In this document: positions 61,021 to 64,000 of the stretch, in pieces
Layout of the letters: each line of letters opens with the position of its first letter
How positions within the stretch are numbered: the stretch's first letter is position 1
Assembly: GCF_902498805.1 (NCBI RefSeq)
Contig: NZ_LR701582.1
Coordinates: forward strand, 1-64,000
DNA from: Imperialibacter sp. EC-SDR9
GTDB taxonomy: Bacteria > Bacteroidota > Bacteroidia > Cytophagales > Cyclobacteriaceae
Reading direction: 5' to 3'
Length of the DNA: 64,000 nt
The notes under the pieces: generated by a model
Databases searched by the model: none
Told to the model about the DNA's origin: nothing
What the model saw: only the letters and a program-made list of their open reading frames with translations
Program-made: the position numbers and the translations under genes

Positions 61021-62161
61021 GTACGCAGGGCTGGTTATCCTGCTGGCAGGTGGGTTTAGCTCGCAGGCTCAGGACGAAGCTCCCAAGTTAACTCTCAAGG
61101 GCTATGTGAAAGATTTATTCACGGCTAATTTCTCTACGCCCAACGACGCCAGATTCGACAACCTCATTCACAACAGGCTGAACCTAAAGTGGTATCCGAA
61201 TGAACATCTGACCGGTGCTTTGGAAGTGCGAAATCGCTTTTTTATTGGCAACAGCCTGGGCCTAATTCCCAACTACGGCTCCTATGTGGATGTCAACAAC
61301 GACTATGTAGATATGTCGGTGCTGCCAATTAATAATGATAAGGCGGTACTGCACATGATGATCGACCGTGCTTACCTGCAATGGAACAAAAACAACCTGG
61401 AGGTTACTGTCGGCCGGCAGCGCATCAACTGGGGACAGAATCTGGTGTGGAACCCCAACGACATTTTTAATGCGTATTCGTTTTTCGACTTCGACTATGA
61501 GGAAAGGCCTGGCAGCGATGCTCTCAGGGTACAATACTACACAGATGTAGCATCTAGCGTGGAGGCAACAGTCAAAGCTGCTGATTCATGGGACAAGGTA
61601 GTGGCGGCTGGCATCTGGCGAACCAATAAATGGAACTACGACTTCCAGGGCTTTGCCGGGAAAATGAACGAGCATGCTGTGCTGGGAGGGGGCTGGGCTG
61701 GAAGCATAAAAAATGCCGGATTCAAGGGTGAAATGACCTGGTTCAGTGAGGCGGTCGGGCGCAAGGCGCAGTTCATTACTTCAAGCTCAATCGATTACTC
61801 TTTTGCGAATTCATTCTATGTCAATGGTTCGTTCTTATTCAATTCATCGGGAACGAGCAAGCCTGATCAAAGTGCCCTGGGTGCCTTTTCACTCAACAAG
61901 CTGGATGTCAGGAGCCTGTCTCCTTACCGGTGGTCGGTGTTCGGCCAGGCCAGCTATCCGTTCCATCCGCTGGTGAGCGGTGGTCTTTCTGTGATGGTTT
62001 TCCCGTCAGACATGGGATGCTTCACAAGCCCTTTTGTTACTTACTCGGTTGTCCCCAACCTTGACCTCGACCTGCTCGGTCAGTTCTTTCTTGGCGACAT
62101 AGGAGAGGGGTATACACTACTGGCCAAAGTAGCTTATACTCGTGTTAAATGGAGCTTTTAA
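61007..62161 (+). CDS. Outer-membrane beta-barrel protein, DUF1302-like
   Basis: A 384-residue protein with a signal peptide ([22 protein letters not shown]) and alternating amphipathic strands ending in KVAYTRVKWSF, the aromatic C-terminus of an outer-membrane barrel. The block TVGRQRINWGQNLVWNPNDIFNAYSFFDFDYEERPGSDALRVQYY matches the DUF1302-type barrels. As the last gene of the lol-like operon it may be the outer-membrane acceptor or exporter for the cargo. Confidence 0.85.
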   Translation: MKFAKYAGLVILLAGGFSSQAQDEAPKLTLKGYVKDLFTANFSTPNDARFDNLIHNRLNLKWYPNEHLTGALEVRNRFFIGNSLGLIPNYGSYVDVNNDYVDMSVLPINNDKAVLHMMIDRAYLQWNKNNLEVTVGRQRINWGQNLVWNPNDIFNAYSFFDFDYEERPGSDALRVQYYTDVASSVEATVKAADSWDKVVAAGIWRTNKWNYDFQGFAGKMNEHAVLGGGWAGSIKNAGFKGEMTWFSEAVGRKAQFITSSSIDYSFANSFYVNGSFLFNSSGTSKPDQSALGAFSLNKLDVRSLSPYRWSVFGQASYPFHPLVSGGLSVMVFPSDMGCFTSPFVTYSVVPNLDLDLLGQFFLGDIGEGYTLLAKVAYTRVKWSF

Positions 62162-62280
62162 CCTTTTTGTAGGGGGTTCTCAGGCAAGGGGTGTTTTAGT
62201 ATTGTAAAGAGTAAGAATCGACGTAAAGAAAGTCAAATCTTGTTTGCCCAGGTATGAATTTATACTTGGGTTCAGGTACT

Positions 62281-62303
62281 AAGGAGCTTCGGCTCCTTTT
62301 TTT
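62281..62303 (+). terminator. Intrinsic terminator of lol-like operon
   Basis: AAGGAGC-TTCG-GCTCCTT forms a seven-base stem closed by a stable UUCG tetraloop, followed by a run of T. It lies 120 bases after the barrel gene, so a 3' untranslated region of that size is implied. A weaker inverted repeat, CCCAGGTAT... ATACTTGGG, lies just before it at about 62249-62272. Confidence 0.85.
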
Positions 62304-62324
62304 ATTTCCTTAATTGAGTATTTT

Positions 62325-62332
62325 TATCTTTG
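62325..62332 (+). promoter_or_regulatory. Putative -7 element TATCTTTG
   Basis: TATCTTTG fits TAnnTTTG and precedes the BrkB-family ATG by 31 bases, directly after the operon terminator. Confidence 0.45.
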
Positions 62333-62363
62333 CGCAGAATAGCCTAACCACTAAAGTCCTTTT

Positions 62364-63701
62364 ATGGCGTCGTTGAAAGAGAGAATTGATAAGATTGCTC
62401 AGTTTATTGAGGTTGACATATGGAGAATTAAGCTGGATTCGATTCCCAGGGGCAAAAGCTTTCTTTACAGACAAATAAGGGTGTTGGTATTGGCAGGGAA
62501 AGGCTTTGTGAGAGACGAGGTTGGTGTCAAGTCCTCGGCGTTGACCTATTTCACTTTGCTGTCGATTGTCCCTGTAATTGCGCTCGCTTTTGGTATTAGT
62601 AAGGGCTTTGGGTTTGATATTCAAAGCACCATCACCAGGTTGCTCGCCGGTCAGGAAGACCTGACAAAGTATGCATTTGACGCTGCTGAAAATATGCTCG
62701 ATAACGCCAAAGGCGGCGTTGTCGCTGGAGTGGGATTAGTAGTGTTGCTTTATACGGTATTGAGACTGCTTAATAGTATTGAAGAAACTTTCAATGATAT
62801 ATGGGAGATCAAAAAGCAAAGATCCTTGCAACGAAAAATATCAGAATACACTGCTATTCTGCTCATATCTCCTATTTTAGTTTTCTTCTCAAGCTCTCTC
62901 ACGGTACTAGCAAGCTCAGAGGTGGGGAAGCTGACTGAGCAAATTGAGCTGCTCAACCTTTTTGCACCGCTGATTTTATTTCTGCTTAAGTTTTTGCCAT
63001 ACACCCTTATCTGGCTTTTGCTTATTCTTCTCTATCTGATTATGCCAAACACCGGAGTGAAGATAAAGTCTGCCATGATAGCTGGCATTGTTGCCGGAAC
63101 TGCTTTTCAACTCCTTCAATGGGGCTATATTGAGTTTCAGGTGGGTGTGTCAAAGTATAACTATATCTACGGCAGCTTAGCGGCTTTGCCTTTGTTTCTT
63201 ATTTGGGCTCAATCGAGCTGGATGATAGTTCTTTTTGGTGCAGAGCTTTCGTTCGCTCACCAAAATGCAGCCCGGTATGAATTCTCAAATGAGACTCTCC
63301 AGCCCAGCACCAGGCACAAGGAGTTCATCGCTCTGCTTATCGTAAGGCTGCTTATACTCAGGTTCAAAAAAGGAGAGCCTGGCTTGACTGTGGGCGAAAT
63401 CACCGACCGGTTGCTGGTTCCCTTCAGGTTTGCCAATGTGATTGTGAGGGAGCTCGTAGAGGTGAAAATTCTTTCGGAGATCAACATGGGAGAAAGAGAA
63501 AACAGTACTTACCAGCCGGCAATGGACATTGACTTAATTACCGCCTATCTGGTGATTGACCGCCTTGAGAACAGAGGTCTGGACAATATCTGTATTCTCA
63601 ATGATGATGAGGCGACACTTATGCTACAAACGATTGACACCATGGAAGCTGACATGGACAAGTCAATGGTGAACAGGCCCCTTGGCGAGCTTCATTTGTA
63701 G
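62364..63701 (+). CDS. YihY/BrkB-family membrane protein
   Basis: A 445-residue protein with an N-terminal cytoplasmic helix, the YihY core of six membrane helices (about 55-300; SSALTYFTLLSIVPVIALAFGISKGFGF, YTLIWLLLILLYLIMPNTGVKIKSAMIAGIVAGTAFQLLQWGYIEFQ, GSLAALPLFLIWAQSSWMIVLFGAELSFA) and a C-terminal cytoplasmic winged-helix-like tail (LTVGEITDRLLVPFRFANVIVRELVEVKILSEI). The family was once called ribonuclease BN in error; function is unknown. The stop overlaps the 3' end of the next, convergent gene by ten bases. Confidence 0.92.
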   Translation: MASLKERIDKIAQFIEVDIWRIKLDSIPRGKSFLYRQIRVLVLAGKGFVRDEVGVKSSALTYFTLLSIVPVIALAFGISKGFGFDIQSTITRLLAGQEDLTKYAFDAAENMLDNAKGGVVAGVGLVVLLYTVLRLLNSIEETFNDIWEIKKQRSLQRKISEYTAILLISPILVFFSSSLTVLASSEVGKLTEQIELLNLFAPLILFLLKFLPYTLIWLLLILLYLIMPNTGVKIKSAMIAGIVAGTAFQLLQWGYIEFQVGVSKYNYIYGSLAALPLFLIWAQSSWMIVLFGAELSFAHQNAARYEFSNETLQPSTRHKEFIALLIVRLLILRFKKGEPGLTVGEITDRLLVPFRFANVIVRELVEVKILSEINMGERENSTYQPAMDIDLITAYLVIDRLENRGLDNICILNDDEATLMLQTIDTMEADMDKSMVNRPLGELHL

Positions 63702-64000
63702 TATTCGTATTCCAGATAAGTACAGATGTAGTTGGGGTTTTGCTCCTGATTGAATTCGATCGCATCAAGAAGCTTTTTTTTGTCATAGGTGAATTCTCCA
63801 CTTTGGGTGATGTTACCTGCTGCTGCCTTCATATAATACGAAATCAATTTTCCACTATCATTGAAATTCTCCTCATAGGTGCGGGTGGTATCGCCCGTAG
63901 TTTCATCTATATGGAAATCTGAAATATGGCTGGGAGTGCCGTCACCATAGAAGGAGTTGGCCTTCTCTCTGATAACAAGCCGATCTTTGTTCAGCAAGCG
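63692..64000 (-). CDS. Hypothetical protein, cut by window edge
   Basis: The last 102 or so codons of a gene that continues beyond the right end of the window; no start codon is visible. The fragment reads IREKANSFYGDGTPSHISDFHIDETTGDTTRTYEENFNDSGKLISYYMKAAAGNITQSGEFTYDKKKLLDAIEFNQEQNPNYICTYLEYEY. The repeated short strands with YDKKGKL-like units resemble Bacteroidota secreted proteins with RHS/MORN-like strand repeats, but no family is assigned. Confidence 0.55.
   Translation of the reverse strand, partial: RLLNKDRLVIREKANSFYGDGTPSHISDFHIDETTGDTTRTYEENFNDSGKLISYYMKAAAGNITQSGEFTYDKKKLLDAIEFNQEQNPNYICTYLEYEYYK

Noticed and set aside
1-64000. tRNA, rRNA or tmRNA genes
   Set aside because: No cloverleaf-like GTTCRANNC-containing segment or ribosomal sequence was noticed in intergenic DNA; a dedicated scan was not possible.

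Overview
The window looks like a chromosomal segment of a Bacteroidota bacterium, most likely order Cytophagales. The signs are several starts preceded by the Bacteroidota -7 promoter consensus TAnnTTTG instead of a Shine-Dalgarno leader, lipoproteins and periplasmic enzymes of Bacteroidota type (DUF4838, DUF1080, DUF4097, GH20), giant MacB-like permeases with an N-terminal prefix domain under a PadR regulator, and a leuCD-leuA-leuB operon. No rRNA, tRNA, CRISPR array or intact insertion sequence was seen.

Region by region. 1-7.65 kb is an accessory zone: a secreted protein, repeat-rich non-coding DNA, a zeta-toxin-like gene with a small partner, a very AT-rich 1263-residue protein with defence-like architecture lying between two similar palindromic elements, and an arr rifampin ADP-ribosyltransferase. 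7.7-15.9 kb holds a GlxA-type regulator facing two tandem SRPBCC genes, an M28 peptidase, an orphan LytS-type TPR kinase, a DUF4160/DUF2442 pair and a GH18 chitinase-like lipoprotein, with dispersed 28-bp palindromes between genes. 16-24.4 kb holds carbohydrate-type secreted proteins (DUF1080, SMP-30, DUF4838, VCBS), a DUF4143 ATPase whose start lies in a perfect 22-bp inverted repeat, and a DUF4097 protein. 24.6-32.8 kb is a PadR gene followed by three tandem paralogous ABC permeases with no ATPase beside them. 33-40.2 kb holds a TPR hybrid-type sensor kinase and the leucine operon, closed by a good intrinsic terminator.

40.3-43.7 kb holds HicBA, a VanZ protein and a creD operon whose two transcription units share a near-identical 30-bp palindromic operator. 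44.2-50.6 kb is the most interesting part: an ethanolamine-type permease, a glutamine-synthetase-like ligase, a short-chain dehydrogenase, an aldehyde dehydrogenase and a class I glutamine amidotransferase. Together they can be read as a gamma-glutamylation route for ethanolamine (or a similar amino alcohol) to glycine plus glutamate, resembling the Puu putrescine pathway but with a dehydrogenase in place of the FAD oxidase. A small antitoxin-like/TonB-like gene pair sits inside this cluster.

51-56.3 kb holds YefM-YoeB, an NAD(P)-binding protein, an MBL-fold hydrolase, a Dabb protein and a GH20 hexosaminidase. 56.5-62.2 kb is a compact operon of TetR regulator, LolA-like protein, two LolC/E-like permeases, LolD-like ATPase and an outer-membrane beta-barrel, with a TetR operator overlapping the promoter. 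The window ends with a BrkB/YihY membrane protein and a gene cut by the window edge.
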